A stretch of DNA of 41,251 bases from Verrucomicrobiia bacterium (GCA_030425385.1 JAUIAH010000048.1:1-41251); one strand, 5' to 3'. Shown: positions 9,774 through 19,689, counted from the first letter of the stretch. Program-made: numbers and translations. Notes: generated by a model not told the origin, from the letters alone.

Positions 9774-11576
9774 TCAGATACCATCTTTGGACAGCGAAAG
9801 CCGCTGTACGGCCTTGAGGAATGCATGGCGCTCCTCGATAGCCTCAAGAATGTCCAGAGATACGTTTGCACGATTGTCAGGATCGCTGAGAAATGCGTCT
9901 ACCTCTTCAGGTGCCGCGTGGGCCCATCGGAGAACTGTCATGGAGATGATCTCCTGATTCCCTCGGGCACGTTGCACAAGGTCCGTCCACGAGTGCACCG
10001 TTCCAGAAGAGATCTCCTGATCGATCTCACTGGCCACCACGTCGATCTCAGCAGACGCGAGCACGGCTCCCCACGCTGGATCGTTCTGCGAGGCGATCCA
10101 CGATCGTGCTTCAGTTGGATGCCGATGGAGCCATATCCTCATCGCCGTGCGTGACCGCCTCTCATGAGCAGACAGGACTCCAAGGACCGCCTGAGGATCG
10201 GATTCAGCCCAGCGAACAAGCACTCCGTCACGCATCTCATCCCAAAGCTCACCACCCTGATCCTCACCAAAGGCGAATGCCTCTTTGTGAGGCATCGCTC
10301 GAAGCGCCTGTGACCATGCTTCACGATGACGCCATTGAGGAATCGCTCCTATCACCTTTGCCAAGTGCCCTTTGCCAAAGTCGGGTTGGTCCGCCAGCAC
10401 ACGCAGGGTATCGAGTTGTGTGTCATGATTTGACTCTGCCACGATCAGCTCCACGTAGGCTTCCACATCAATCGGTGCCAGGGGGAAATCGCGCTGCAGG
10501 GCGAGGCGCTCATAAGGATCGTCTATCTGCGTGATCCAATCCACCGCGACCGCGACACCCCGTTCTTCAACGAGCAGGTCGCGAATCTTCCACAGCAACG
10601 ACTGTCTCTCACCCGTAGACAGATGTGAGAGCAGCGCGAGCCCCTGATCACTCCGCGTGATCGTCCCACCGGCTACCAAGCCCTCCACGAAAGACTTCCG
10701 CATCCAACGATCTTCATCTGTCTCTCGGACCGCAGCGAGCGTCTCATCAAAGGCGTCGTCCTCTCCCCAATGACTTCCCAAACGCTCATAATAATAGGTG
10801 GGATCGGGATCGTCCGCAGGCAGGTCATGGCGATAGGCGAAGGCAGTTTGTGCGTCTTTCCGCATCCAGTCGTCGAACAATCGAAACGATACGCCGCGCC
10901 ATGGTGACAGTGAGAGAGAATCCCTTGCATAACACCACGCAGATACTGGATCGCGCCCGCACCACGCCTGGCAGATCAGTCCCACCCTTTCTTCCCGTGC
11001 TTCGGGATCGGCAATCAAGGCCGCCGCGGCGAGCGCCCGGTGAGGATCGGCAAACGCGCGCACTTCTGGATACAACGCCTCCAGCTGATGGGCCTCTGCT
11101 AGTCTCCACATTTCCACGGAGCCCCCACCACTAGCACGTTCAAGCCAAGCCTCCACTGTGACTCGCAACGCGTGTGGATGGTCGGACCCACAGATCACAC
11201 GCAGATGGCCCAAGCCCACTTGGGGCTGCGTGAGGAAAATCTCTGTGAGAAAGAGCCGCCGATCTTCGCCCGCAAGCGTGAGGGCATATGCCATGGCGCT
11301 CGCCGCATCAAACGCAACCCATTCGGAAATCAAGAGCCGCTTCAGGGTTCGGTCATCACCGTGTGTCTGCCAGGACTGTCGAAACGCGAGGATCGAGTCT
11401 GGCGTTTCCCACGATAGAAAGCCCATACTCGGTGACGATGAAGTGGCCCGACTGTCGGGAACGACTGAAATCGGCATCCATTGCTCCGGCATGGGATCGG
11501 GCTCACCAACCTCCTGCCAGCAACCCACTATCAATCCCACCAAGAAAGCAGCGATAACGACGATCCCAGCCTTCAT
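9774..11576 (-). CDS. Lipoprotein with helical repeats, family not recognised
   Basis: 600 residues from the ATG at 11576. This start gives a lipoprotein signal peptide with lipobox LIVGC (about residues 16-20) and overlaps the upstream gene's stop as ATGA, so translation is probably coupled. An upstream in-frame extension exists but would hide the signal. The mature protein is almost wholly alpha-helical, with loosely repeated WxxxDPxAAxAY-like units (for example GRDPVSAWCYARD, KDAQTAFAYR), reminiscent of HEAT/TPR-type scaffolds that are frequent in exported Verrucomicrobia proteins. No enzyme motif was found. The upstream neighbour has the same architecture, so the two may act together as periplasmic or outer-membrane-attached scaffolds. 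The function is unknown. Confidence 0.7.
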   Translation of the reverse strand: MKAGIVVIAAFLVGLIVGCWQEVGEPDPMPEQWMPISVVPDSRATSSSPSMGFLSWETPDSILAFRQSWQTHGDDRTLKRLLISEWVAFDAASAMAYALTLAGEDRRLFLTEIFLTQPQVGLGHLRVICGSDHPHALRVTVEAWLERASGGGSVEMWRLAEAHQLEALYPEVRAFADPHRALAAAALIADPEAREERVGLICQAWCGRDPVSAWCYARDSLSLSPWRGVSFRLFDDWMRKDAQTAFAYRHDLPADDPDPTYYYERLGSHWGEDDAFDETLAAVRETDEDRWMRKSFVEGLVAGGTITRSDQGLALLSHLSTGERQSLLWKIRDLLVEERGVAVAVDWITQIDDPYERLALQRDFPLAPIDVEAYVELIVAESNHDTQLDTLRVLADQPDFGKGHLAKVIGAIPQWRHREAWSQALRAMPHKEAFAFGEDQGGELWDEMRDGVLVRWAESDPQAVLGVLSAHERRSRTAMRIWLHRHPTEARSWIASQNDPAWGAVLASAEIDVVASEIDQEISSGTVHSWTDLVQRARGNQEIISMTVLRWAHAAPEEVDAFLSDPDNRANVSLDILEAIEERHAFLKAVQRLSLSKDGI

Positions 11577-12742
11577 GGTAGCACCCTTTCCGCATACGCT
11601 TGAGCGGCAACCGGGTCGTGTTTCGCCCAGCCCTCCACGAACTGACGCACCATTCGCTTCGTGACCACGCTTGGAGGCATCTTGAGGAGCCAATCCTGTG
11701 CTTCCGATAGATCATCTCCCGCCAGCTCCCCTAGCATCTTTCCAATGCCAGAAGGAAAGCTCCGAGGCCCTCCATCGGGGTGATGAACGCACCGTGACGA
11801 TGCCGCCAAAGCGAGAAAGAAGCGTTTGTCAGGCCAATCCCCAAGCCTCCAATACGGCTCCCTTGAGAAGAAGCCATCCGCCCTAGTGATTCTCACGCCT
11901 AACCAAGAACCCGCCGCGATGGGATCTTCCTTCGCCCAGCTCTTCAGAAAGGTGCGGGCACTCAACCAGCTCCCCTCTTGCCAACGCATGGCCACCTCTT
12001 TGGCGAAAGCGAGATGACCACTCGCTGTGAGAGCGTCGAGCAACGCGGGGAGCACCACGGCACGCATCGCAGGGTCCTTCAGACTCTCCGCCCAAGCCAC
12101 TGCTCCGTGAGGATCGCGCTCCACCCAGCCGTCGACCACGCCGCAAGCAGCCACTCGGCGTTGGTCTTCATCGCCGCCCATCTTCCCAACGGTTGCCTCA
12201 GGATCACGCCTCGCGAGTTCTCGGAAACGATGCCGAATCAGTCTCTCAGCCGACACCTTGCTACTTTGATAGGGAATCGCAAGCGCCGAGGACAGATCCT
12301 TCTCCGCCATTCGAAACGATACTTCTTTCAAGGGCGGCACATGGTTCTCGTAAGGCGTAAGTCGCGACGTGTGCTTCCGCACGAAGGCAAGGGCTCGATC
12401 TGGTGCCAATGCTAGCCACCGCTCCAACACCAAGTCCGCCGCCGCGGCAATCCCCACCTGCGACGCCTCCTCGAAAAGTGCCAGGGAGGCATAGAGGGAT
12501 TCGACCTCGGCAAGCGATGCGTTGGGCAATGCTAGGATAAGATGGGTCATGCGTTCGCCAACCGGAAGGGCCTTGATTTCCTCCATGCTCAACAGGGGAA
12601 CCGGCTCTGCATGGTCCCTTCCGACGGCCATCACGGGCGGCGGCTTATCTGGACCCACCGAAGGCGCAGCACTCGGTGCCGTCAGGTGATGCCCCACCCA
12701 TCCAGCCCCGAGCGCGAGAGCCACCGTGAGCATCCATTTCAT
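11573..12742 (-). CDS. Exported/membrane-anchored helical-repeat protein, family not recognised
   Basis: 389 residues from the ATG at 12742 (MKWMLTVALALGAGWVGHH), which places a hydrophobic signal/anchor segment at the N-terminus. An ATG 30 nt further upstream (12772) has GAGG only 4 nt away and cannot be excluded. The body is helical, with repeated A-W-A/DP motifs such as ERDPHGAVAWAESL, KEDPIAAGSWL and AKHDPVAAQAYAERVLP. The last codons overlap the next gene (ATGA), and the pair looks like an ancient duplication. It is divergent from the SGNH/DUF1080 lipoprotein gene, with about 74 bp between the chosen starts. No function can be assigned. Confidence 0.65.
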   Translation of the reverse strand: MKWMLTVALALGAGWVGHHLTAPSAAPSVGPDKPPPVMAVGRDHAEPVPLLSMEEIKALPVGERMTHLILALPNASLAEVESLYASLALFEEASQVGIAAAADLVLERWLALAPDRALAFVRKHTSRLTPYENHVPPLKEVSFRMAEKDLSSALAIPYQSSKVSAERLIRHRFRELARRDPEATVGKMGGDEDQRRVAACGVVDGWVERDPHGAVAWAESLKDPAMRAVVLPALLDALTASGHLAFAKEVAMRWQEGSWLSARTFLKSWAKEDPIAAGSWLGVRITRADGFFSREPYWRLGDWPDKRFFLALAASSRCVHHPDGGPRSFPSGIGKMLGELAGDDLSEAQDWLLKMPPSVVTKRMVRQFVEGWAKHDPVAAQAYAERVLP

Positions 12743-12816
12743 GACGTAGTTTCTCAATGATCGGACAATCATTCAACCTCGATTGCCGAGGCAGCCAATC
12801 AGCGTTATTGGAGGGG

Positions 12817-14139
12817 ATGATTCGATTTCTCAGTCTCACCATCATGGTTCTGGCCACGGCCTGTGGCGAACAGCCCCCCCTCGCCATTCCGGCCTCTGAT
12901 GAGGGACTGCCCGGTGCCGGGCCCCTTCGCCGCTACGATTGGTTTCAAGATCTGTGGTTAGAAAAGCGTGAGGCTTGGGCCAAATCCGTGGAGGCTGATC
13001 AAGGCGCGCTCGTCTTCTACGGCGATTCGATCACGCAACAATGGGGCGATATCGGCGAGGCGTTTCCTGGAGTCAAATGTGCCAACCGCGGGATCAGTGG
13101 CGACACCACGCGGGGGCTCTTGGTGCGTTTGCAAGAAGATGTGCTCGCTCTCAAGCCGCAAGGCATTGTCTTGCTCATCGGCACTAATGATTTGGAGGAG
13201 AATGCTGCTCCCGCGGTCATTGCCAGCAATGTGAAACTCCTCGTCGAACGCCTAAAGGCCCACAACGCGCACATGCCGATCGTCCTCTGTCAGGTCTTCC
13301 CTTCCTCAGCCTCCATGCGTCGCCCGGCCGATCAGATCCGTGAGATCAATCGTCTTTATCGCAAGGCGGTCCATGGCGATCCTCAGGTGACGGTGTTAGA
13401 CACATGGACCTTATTTGCTAATGAAAGGGGCGATGCCAAGAAAGAGGAATTTCCCGACCTCCTGCATCCCAACGGCAAGGGTTATGCCAAATGGGCCGCC
13501 GCGCTCCGGCCTATCCTGGCAACGTTAGGATTCGTCGAGACGGAACCTCACTCCTTCACTCCCGAGCCAGGCTTCACCGCGCTCTTCAATGGACACGACC
13601 TCACTGGGTGGGGCTATCGCAAGACGTCCGATGCGATGCGCGCTTCCGCCAAGCGCTGGCAGGAGAATGATCCTAACGCTCCGCCCTGGCCTTTTATCGA
13701 AGAAGATGTGGCCTTTGATGGACGCTCTGCCAGCCCTGACGGCCGCTATATCGCCAAGAATGGGCGCTTGGTAGTCACGACACCCCCGGAAGGCCGGAAG
13801 ATTCAACAGCTGTGGACCACCCAATCCTTCGACGCTCCTTTCACCTTAAAGCTAGAGTTCCGCGCCACGCCAAATGCAGATAGCGGTGTGTTTCTGCGAG
13901 GGAAACAACTGCAAGTGCGCGACTATCCGCTCGCAGGACCTTACACTGATCTCAAAGCATTCGATCCCATGGAATGGAATGCTCTCACGGTTCAAGTCAA
14001 CGGCAACCACGCCGTGTGCACGGTGAATCATGAAGTCATCGAGAACCGATTCGAACTCCCTGACGAAGGTCCCATTGGACTGGAAGGTGACCGCGGCCAG
14101 GTCGAATACCGCCACATTCAAATCAAGGTTGCCCCGTGA
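12817..14139 (+). CDS. Lipoprotein: SGNH/GDSL hydrolase fused to 3-keto-disaccharide hydrolase-type (DUF1080) domain
   Basis: 440 residues from the ATG at 12817, chosen because it begins a lipoprotein signal peptide (MIRFLSLTIMVLATAC, lipobox LATAC). GGAGG lies only 2 nt upstream, an unusually tight spacing. Residues about 60-240 form an SGNH esterase: nucleophile block YGDSIT (Ser71), RGISGDTT, the GTND block (122-125) and the catalytic D-x-x-H (Asp214, His217). Residues about 253-440 match DUF1080/3-keto-disaccharide hydrolase (FTALFNGHDLTGW near the start, FRATPNADSGVFLRG in the core), a jelly-roll family abundant in Planctomycetes/Verrucomicrobia. The combination suggests deacetylation plus glycan binding or cleavage at the outer membrane. 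Its 3' end overlaps the convergent CotH gene by 17 bp. Confidence 0.85.
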   Translation: MIRFLSLTIMVLATACGEQPPLAIPASDEGLPGAGPLRRYDWFQDLWLEKREAWAKSVEADQGALVFYGDSITQQWGDIGEAFPGVKCANRGISGDTTRGLLVRLQEDVLALKPQGIVLLIGTNDLEENAAPAVIASNVKLLVERLKAHNAHMPIVLCQVFPSSASMRRPADQIREINRLYRKAVHGDPQVTVLDTWTLFANERGDAKKEEFPDLLHPNGKGYAKWAAALRPILATLGFVETEPHSFTPEPGFTALFNGHDLTGWGYRKTSDAMRASAKRWQENDPNAPPWPFIEEDVAFDGRSASPDGRYIAKNGRLVVTTPPEGRKIQQLWTTQSFDAPFTLKLEFRATPNADSGVFLRGKQLQVRDYPLAGPYTDLKAFDPMEWNALTVQVNGNHAVCTVNHEVIENRFELPDEGPIGLEGDRGQVEYRHIQIKVAP

Positions 14140-17100
14140 CCCGCAGGCGCCAGTAGCGACCACCTACGGCGCTGGCTTCGTGGCGCACTCGCTCATGCGT
14201 GCCGTCCCCTTCTAACACGTCAATACTACTCTCCACCAGAGTCCACGTACGCAAGTCGTGGGAAGATTCCATTTCCCAGGTAAGATCTGTTCGACCGCCA
14301 CGCCGCGTGTAGTGAAGGATGACTCGGGCAGCATCCTCGGAGAGCCCTACCCCAATGGGAAACCCATCCTCCGGCGACTCTAACCCGAAGGCGAATCCCA
14401 ACAGCGCCGGCTCGCCCTGCGGCCCCCACGGCGCCTGCGCATCCGCCAATCCTTGACTTGCAAGCCACGCTTTGAGGGAAGCAACGGATCCACTCTCAGA
14501 ATCGTGTGCGGCTCCCGGACTGCCAGACGCAGACGCCACCCAGTTGCCAGGATGGGCGACGCTCGCCCCCGCTCCGCCGCGATAGGCGATCGATCCACCC
14601 TCGGTCAACTCAGGCCAGGGAGCTTTGTCATTGTAGCGGATGGTATGGAGCAGATGACCGCTTCGCGTCCGCAGCGTTAGCCGCTCCCCCGCATTGTCCA
14701 ATCGGGTATCATTGGCAAAGGTCGCCACCACCTGGGAGGCCTCCACTGCGGGATAGCGCTCCATAAAAGCAGCGCGATCCGAGACGATCAAGGCATGCCC
14801 CCCTGGTTCGAGCGTGGCCATGGCGGTATCGGCGACATACGCGTCGATTCCTCGGGTGATTTGCACACCCGAAAGGTCGAGCGTCTTATCAGAGCGATTA
14901 TGCAACTCCACGTATTCGACGACGTCCTCCCCTCCCATCGGGGCGTAATGAATCTCTGAGAAGATCAGGCTCTCCGTCGTCGGGACAGCCGCCATATGAA
15001 AGTCGGCCTCAGAGAGCGCTGTCCAATCACCCTTGGCGGCATCATAGACACGCGCCATGAGCGTCATGGTGTGATTCACCACAGGAGGCGCATGCTGATC
15101 ATAGCGCTTCGCCGACTCATTCAAGCTTCCGTCGGGAAGCCTCGGATCGGTTCCATTGGTGGTATAATAGATATCACCCTCGACCGGAAAGAAGATCGTA
15201 TTATTGAAGATCCGCATGCTCACCGCCATGCCAGGTGCCACCACACCACCGGAAGGCTCAAATTGAGGAAACGGGATCTTATTGGGAATAAATCCCTGAT
15301 TCTCTAACTGATCCAATAAGACATCCGTTCGCCCCGGAAACCAGGTCTCGTTCTCTTTATCAAGTTGCGTCTGCCAATTGCCTTCGCGAGTCTCTGGCCG
15401 CGCCACATGAAGATCGCCCCAACGCGCACTTTCACCAATCAGTGGCTCATAAACCGATTGCGCGAGATCATTCCATGATTTGGCAGCACCTTCAGGCGTC
15501 AATTCGCCATCATCAAAGAGATGACGCACCACACGATCCGAGAAACGCAGGTGATAGTCTGGGTTCTCGTGCATGTTCGCATTGAGCGTGGTGGGCCCAA
15601 GCGCTGTGCGCTTATTCGTGTTGTTCATGGTCAACGATTGCGATTGCAGTCCATTCAATCCAGCACGTTCCGAGTCCCAGGCAAAGTAGAGCCACCCACT
15701 TCCCACCGCTCCAGGTTCCGCGTTGCGTCGACGTCCGTAACGCATGTTCTTGTGATCCCAATCCTCATTGCCGCTGTAGAAATTAATCAATAAGTAATCG
15801 ATCAAATTATCCACATCCACGTACTCCAAGAGTGCATCGTAGTTCTCCTGAACCGTGAGATCAGCTTTGGATAGGTCATGCGTGAGGCGGAAATCATCAT
15901 CACTTCCGTTGACGACAATATCCTGAAAGGCAGGGGTATCCTGCAAGGCATCCCAATCGTCCTCATCTCCTCCGAAGTGTTCCGAAAGCAAGCTCGCTTC
16001 GAAACGTTCAAACACATGGTACATGCCCCAATAGAGTCCATTGATGTAGACGTGCGCGTAGATCTGCGATTGGCTCGGTTGCCCCATGAGGAATTGCACA
16101 TAGCGGTGCCACTGATCCCGTATATACTGAGCACGCACGCGCACGCCGGGATGGATCCAGGAATCTCCATTATTACTCCGAAGATTGATGCTATTGAAGG
16201 TCTCCACTTCAGAATCTTCAAAGAGGCGAAATTGGAGTTTTCCGGGTCCGTAGGCTTGGCGGAAGATGATCCGCATATTGTGTTTCATGCGGTTGGGACT
16301 GCGACTCGCATTGCCCTGCATGCGAATGCCCGCATTTGCTTGAATCGTCTGCCCATGAGGGAATCCAAAGAACTCTACCGAAACCGGGCGTTCCCAGAGA
16401 TCATCGATCCCGTCATTAACGAGATCTTTAGCCTGTGAATTCGTATAAATGCCATCCCTCGAAAAGAGGTTGTCGTTCTCGGTTACGAGAGAAATGCTAG
16501 GGGCGGCCAACAACGCCGCTTTGACCTCTTCCTCCGAATAGATCGGCCCGACCACTTCCGGATCCATCTCATAATCTGCTCGGCGAGAGCCCCAACTGGT
16601 AGGAAACCCTTCCGGCTCTTGCGGCTGATGGATCACGTCATCGAGAAAGAGATAGGTGCGCGTGCGAATCGCACTTGGAGCCATGCCTTCTTTCTTGGCA
16701 ATGGCGCGCACCACCGTCGTCTTCGTGATTTCAATCGGCCCATCATACACGTCGCCAATTGGCGATGTGAAGAGCGTGCCCTCACTCGGCTCCAAATCGC
16801 TGAGCGTGTAGCGGATTTCCGCACCTTCAGTTTCAGATAAAAGTGTGAGCATGAAGGGGTCTTCGTGAAAGCCATGCGAAACCGAGAACTGCACATCCTC
16901 GACGAAGCCGTCGACCCCAGCCCGATTGGGAGCACCAGGAGACGGCTGCGCCATGTAATGAAGCGTATCATTCAAGTATCCATAAGAGGCATCCTGACGC
17001 TGCTCCGGATAGGGTGAGAAATCGGTGAGGATCGTCGCACCGTCCGGAGCGATCAATGCGAGGCGTTCCCCATCGCGGTCCAGCCGAAAGTTGGCGTGCC

Positions 17101-17419
17101 ATTCTTCCTCAACACTCGCTTCCCGTGCCGAAGCAAAGACGATGAGATAGCCTTCACCCCCGATACTAGCCCCTTGAGGAAACTGCCAGAACGTCTCGCT
17201 ATTGGCAGGATCAAACGTTTCCGAATCGGTGAGGTAGTAGCCAGCAAGGTCGATCGGCACATCATTCGCATTGTAGAGTTCGATCCAATCTTCGTGCTGA
17301 TGATCCTTCGTCGTGAGATTGGTGACATTGGACGCCAAGAATTCATTGATGCGCACCTGAGCAGAGAGCGTCGTCAAGCCAAGGGAGAGCGCAAGGAGGA
17401 AGGGCAGGGAGACTTTCAT
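14123..17419 (-). CDS. Exported CotH-kinase / lamin-tail domain protein
   Basis: 1098 residues from the ATG at 17419, which starts a clear signal peptide (MKVSLPFLLALSLGLTTLSA). Order: lamin-tail domain (about residues 20-150, VRINEFLASN, WIELYN), a chitobiase-like beta segment (GAEIRYTLSD), a CotH-type atypical kinase region (about 330-650; GIRMQGNASR, YVHVYINGLYWGMY-like text, GNEDWDHKNMR, FAWDSERAG), a second beta segment (IYYTTNGTDPR), a second lamin-tail domain (IFSEIHYAP, EYVELHN) and a C-terminal LTWxxESSxD beta domain. CotH proteins phosphorylate spore-coat proteins in Bacillus; exported homologues like this are common in Verrucomicrobia with unknown targets. It starts 48 bp after the OmpR-like regulator gene with no terminator visible, so it may end the long operon. 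Confidence 0.85.
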   Translation of the reverse strand: MKVSLPFLLALSLGLTTLSAQVRINEFLASNVTNLTTKDHQHEDWIELYNANDVPIDLAGYYLTDSETFDPANSETFWQFPQGASIGGEGYLIVFASAREASVEEEWHANFRLDRDGERLALIAPDGATILTDFSPYPEQRQDASYGYLNDTLHYMAQPSPGAPNRAGVDGFVEDVQFSVSHGFHEDPFMLTLLSETEGAEIRYTLSDLEPSEGTLFTSPIGDVYDGPIEITKTTVVRAIAKKEGMAPSAIRTRTYLFLDDVIHQPQEPEGFPTSWGSRRADYEMDPEVVGPIYSEEEVKAALLAAPSISLVTENDNLFSRDGIYTNSQAKDLVNDGIDDLWERPVSVEFFGFPHGQTIQANAGIRMQGNASRSPNRMKHNMRIIFRQAYGPGKLQFRLFEDSEVETFNSINLRSNNGDSWIHPGVRVRAQYIRDQWHRYVQFLMGQPSQSQIYAHVYINGLYWGMYHVFERFEASLLSEHFGGDEDDWDALQDTPAFQDIVVNGSDDDFRLTHDLSKADLTVQENYDALLEYVDVDNLIDYLLINFYSGNEDWDHKNMRYGRRRNAEPGAVGSGWLYFAWDSERAGLNGLQSQSLTMNNTNKRTALGPTTLNANMHENPDYHLRFSDRVVRHLFDDGELTPEGAAKSWNDLAQSVYEPLIGESARWGDLHVARPETREGNWQTQLDKENETWFPGRTDVLLDQLENQGFIPNKIPFPQFEPSGGVVAPGMAVSMRIFNNTIFFPVEGDIYYTTNGTDPRLPDGSLNESAKRYDQHAPPVVNHTMTLMARVYDAAKGDWTALSEADFHMAAVPTTESLIFSEIHYAPMGGEDVVEYVELHNRSDKTLDLSGVQITRGIDAYVADTAMATLEPGGHALIVSDRAAFMERYPAVEASQVVATFANDTRLDNAGERLTLRTRSGHLLHTIRYNDKAPWPELTEGGSIAYRGGAGASVAHPGNWVASASGSPGAAHDSESGSVASLKAWLASQGLADAQAPWGPQGEPALLGFAFGLESPEDGFPIGVGLSEDAARVILHYTRRGGRTDLTWEMESSHDLRTWTLVESSIDVLEGDGTHERVRHEASAVGGRYWRLRVTGQP

Positions 17420-17467
17420 GGCGGGGCAATCGTACACCCGCCAGCTCAAAGAGAGAAGCGAATTCGC

Positions 17468-18142
17468 CTATGCTTTCGCCCGGAAACGATAACCGACACC
17501 TCGCAGCGTCTCAATCAATGGCGGATCGAATCCTTTATCAATCTTGTTGCGTAACCGGCGGATACAGACATCCACGAGATTCGTGCCCGGGTCGAAATGC
17601 ATGCCCCAGACATGTGTGTAGATTTGGGTCCGCGTGAATACGCGTCCAGGCGATCGCATGAGGTATTCCAATAACGCAAATTCCCGCTGCGTCAGCGTGA
17701 TCGATTGCCCAGCCCGCTCCACTTCTCGCGTCATGAGATCCACTTTGAGATCCGCCTCATGCAAGACGCTACTCGTCTGTCCCGAGGCTCGCCGAAGCAG
17801 CGATTGAAGGCGCACGACCAATTCCTCGACATAAAAGGGCTTCGTCAAATAATCATCGGCCCCGATATGAAAGCCCTCCACGCGTTCGTTCAATTCACTG
17901 CGAGCGGTGAGAAGCATGACAGGGACACCATTTCCACGCTCACGCAATCCTCGCAAGACGCTCAGCCCATCACGTCCTGGCAGCATGATATCCAAGACGA
18001 TAGCATCGAAGGGTTCCTCGCACGCCATCTCAAAACCCGAGTCCCCGTCTTTACAAACGTCGACGACAAACCCGTGCTCCTCCAAGCCTTTCTTCACAAA
18101 GCCCGCGATCTTTGGTTGGTCCTCAACAACAAGAATACGCAT
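17468..18142 (-). CDS. OmpR/PhoB-family response regulator
   Basis: 224 residues starting MRILVVEDQP at 18142; a longer in-frame extension upstream would overlap the preceding gene. The receiver domain has the acidic pair (Glu7/Asp8), phosphoacceptor Asp51 in LDIMLPGRDG, Thr in LLTARS and Lys in TKPF. A winged-helix DNA-binding domain follows (LTQREFALLEYLMRSPGRVFTR; C-terminal TLRGVGYRF), the CusR/CopR-like arrangement. No histidine kinase gene is directly next to it: the nearest is some 7.6 kb upstream in the same gene train. The gene starts 2 bp after the coiled-coil membrane protein gene, so the two are surely co-transcribed. It is an orphan in the sense of lacking a dedicated adjacent kinase. 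Confidence 0.9.
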   Translation of the reverse strand: MRILVVEDQPKIAGFVKKGLEEHGFVVDVCKDGDSGFEMACEEPFDAIVLDIMLPGRDGLSVLRGLRERGNGVPVMLLTARSELNERVEGFHIGADDYLTKPFYVEELVVRLQSLLRRASGQTSSVLHEADLKVDLMTREVERAGQSITLTQREFALLEYLMRSPGRVFTRTQIYTHVWGMHFDPGTNLVDVCIRRLRNKIDKGFDPPLIETLRGVGYRFRAKA

Positions 18143-18144
18143 GA

Positions 18145-19674
18145 TCAGATCCCGACGATCTTCGTCAATCCATTCCAAAGCTTGGCCCAGAAATGGCCCG
18201 CCTGCCGGTGGTGTTCCGCCCGCGAAATCTGCTGGCAAATGAAGATCCCCTGTCCCGAGAAGAGATCATCGAAGAGGGGATTCTGATCGCGCAAATAGGA
18301 AATGAATGTCTCCGAACGCCGACTGCGATAACTCAAAGAGGGCGTGAAGCCAATGGTCGCCAATTGATTCGTGCGCCGCTCATTCCCCTCGCGCACGTTC
18401 TCTTGCGAAAGACGCTCGGCGCGCACGCCGCGATAGGCCCAGAGCACTAGCTTTGCGGGTCCTCGAAATTCGAAATAGCGAAACTGCAAGGTGATCCACG
18501 CATGCAGCGAGAAGAAACGCCAATGCGAGCGGATGCGCGTTTCTTCCCCATCCCGTTGAATGATAGCGGCGAGAAAGCTTGGGCGACACACCAAAGCTCC
18601 TCCCTCTGGCACTTCCACGATCGCCATCTCGATCTCCGCTTCGCTCTGGCTGGAAAGAGTCAAGCGTCGCTTCGACTCGGGATCACGATTATTCACTCGC
18701 GTGAGGAGAAAGAGGCCACAGGCCAGGCAGGAGAAAGGATATTTCCAACTGAAGAGAAATTTGGTCTTCTTGGTGAGATCTTCATCCGAAGCTTGATAGA
18801 AACGGTGCTGGATGGTGGCCGTCTCGCCCGGCTCTAAGACAATTTCTTGCGCCACCGCGGTCTTGGTAACCCGCACGGGAGCGTGGGCTGGCGTTCTGAG
18901 AATCACCGGCCGCCCCCATGAAAGAAGCGGTGCCCAGAAATAATAGAGGGCAATCTTGGCCAAGATGGGGACGAAGAGAATCGATAAGCTGAGGACAATG
19001 AGAGGCTTGCCCATGCGATCATAAGCCCGCCGGAGCAGCGTCTGCCCTTTGTTCACTCGCCCCTCCCAGACTTCAGCTTCCGATTTCATTTGAGCGTGTT
19101 CCTCTTCCGCCTGTGCCAGGGCTGCCGTGGTCGATTCGTGCTGTTCCGTTAGCGATGATTTCTGCTCATCGGCGTTCGCCTGAATGGCCTCGCGCTCGGC
19201 ATCCATGCTGGTCACCCGCTTTCGCAGCATCGCCTCTTGCTGCCGACTCGACGCGATCTGTCGCTCGATCGTCCGGATCTCGAATTCGGTATCAATCCCC
19301 CTCAACCGGTTCCAAACCTCCACCACCTTGGCCTTCAATCCCTTCAAGGTATCGAGCTTGGCTTGCCAATCCCGCATCTGTTTCTGGCGACTCCGCAGAT
19401 CGGCCTGCAGATCCTTGCGCTTGGCATCAAGACTCGCGAGCTGCTCGCCTAACTCGCTCTCCAACGCTTGCATCCGGTCGTTCAATTGCCCCATGTCTTC
19501 CTTAAGCTTTGTCACCAAAGCTTCCTTCTCCGCCACCTGCTCGGGCAGTTTCTCCAAATACTTCTGACTGGCCAGGTAGAGGGCGAAACCGCCGAGCACC
19601 AAGACCCACACCATGAGGATCAGCGCCGCCTTGGAAAAGACCCACTTGAGGACAGTCGTCAGAATACCGAACAT
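18145..19674 (-). CDS. Coiled-coil membrane protein with C-terminal beta-rich domain, family not recognised
   Basis: 509 residues. A transmembrane helix (about 15-33) is followed by a long charged coiled coil (about 37-215, rich in E, K, Q, R), a second hydrophobic segment (about 226-255, LIVLSLSILFVPILAKIALYYFW) and a beta-rich C-terminal domain. That domain loosely recalls the AIM24 family (patterns such as GPAKLVLWAYRG), a weak, unverified resemblance. The topology would place the coil in the periplasm or cytoplasm between two membrane passes. Start at the ATG at 19674, 15 bp after the BtpA gene; it ends 2 bp before the response regulator gene. No function can be assigned from sequence. 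Confidence 0.7.
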   Translation of the reverse strand: MFGILTTVLKWVFSKAALILMVWVLVLGGFALYLASQKYLEKLPEQVAEKEALVTKLKEDMGQLNDRMQALESELGEQLASLDAKRKDLQADLRSRQKQMRDWQAKLDTLKGLKAKVVEVWNRLRGIDTEFEIRTIERQIASSRQQEAMLRKRVTSMDAEREAIQANADEQKSSLTEQHESTTAALAQAEEEHAQMKSEAEVWEGRVNKGQTLLRRAYDRMGKPLIVLSLSILFVPILAKIALYYFWAPLLSWGRPVILRTPAHAPVRVTKTAVAQEIVLEPGETATIQHRFYQASDEDLTKKTKFLFSWKYPFSCLACGLFLLTRVNNRDPESKRRLTLSSQSEAEIEMAIVEVPEGGALVCRPSFLAAIIQRDGEETRIRSHWRFFSLHAWITLQFRYFEFRGPAKLVLWAYRGVRAERLSQENVREGNERRTNQLATIGFTPSLSYRSRRSETFISYLRDQNPLFDDLFSGQGIFICQQISRAEHHRQAGHFWAKLWNGLTKIVGI

Positions 19675-19689
19675 GCCCGTTAACTTACG

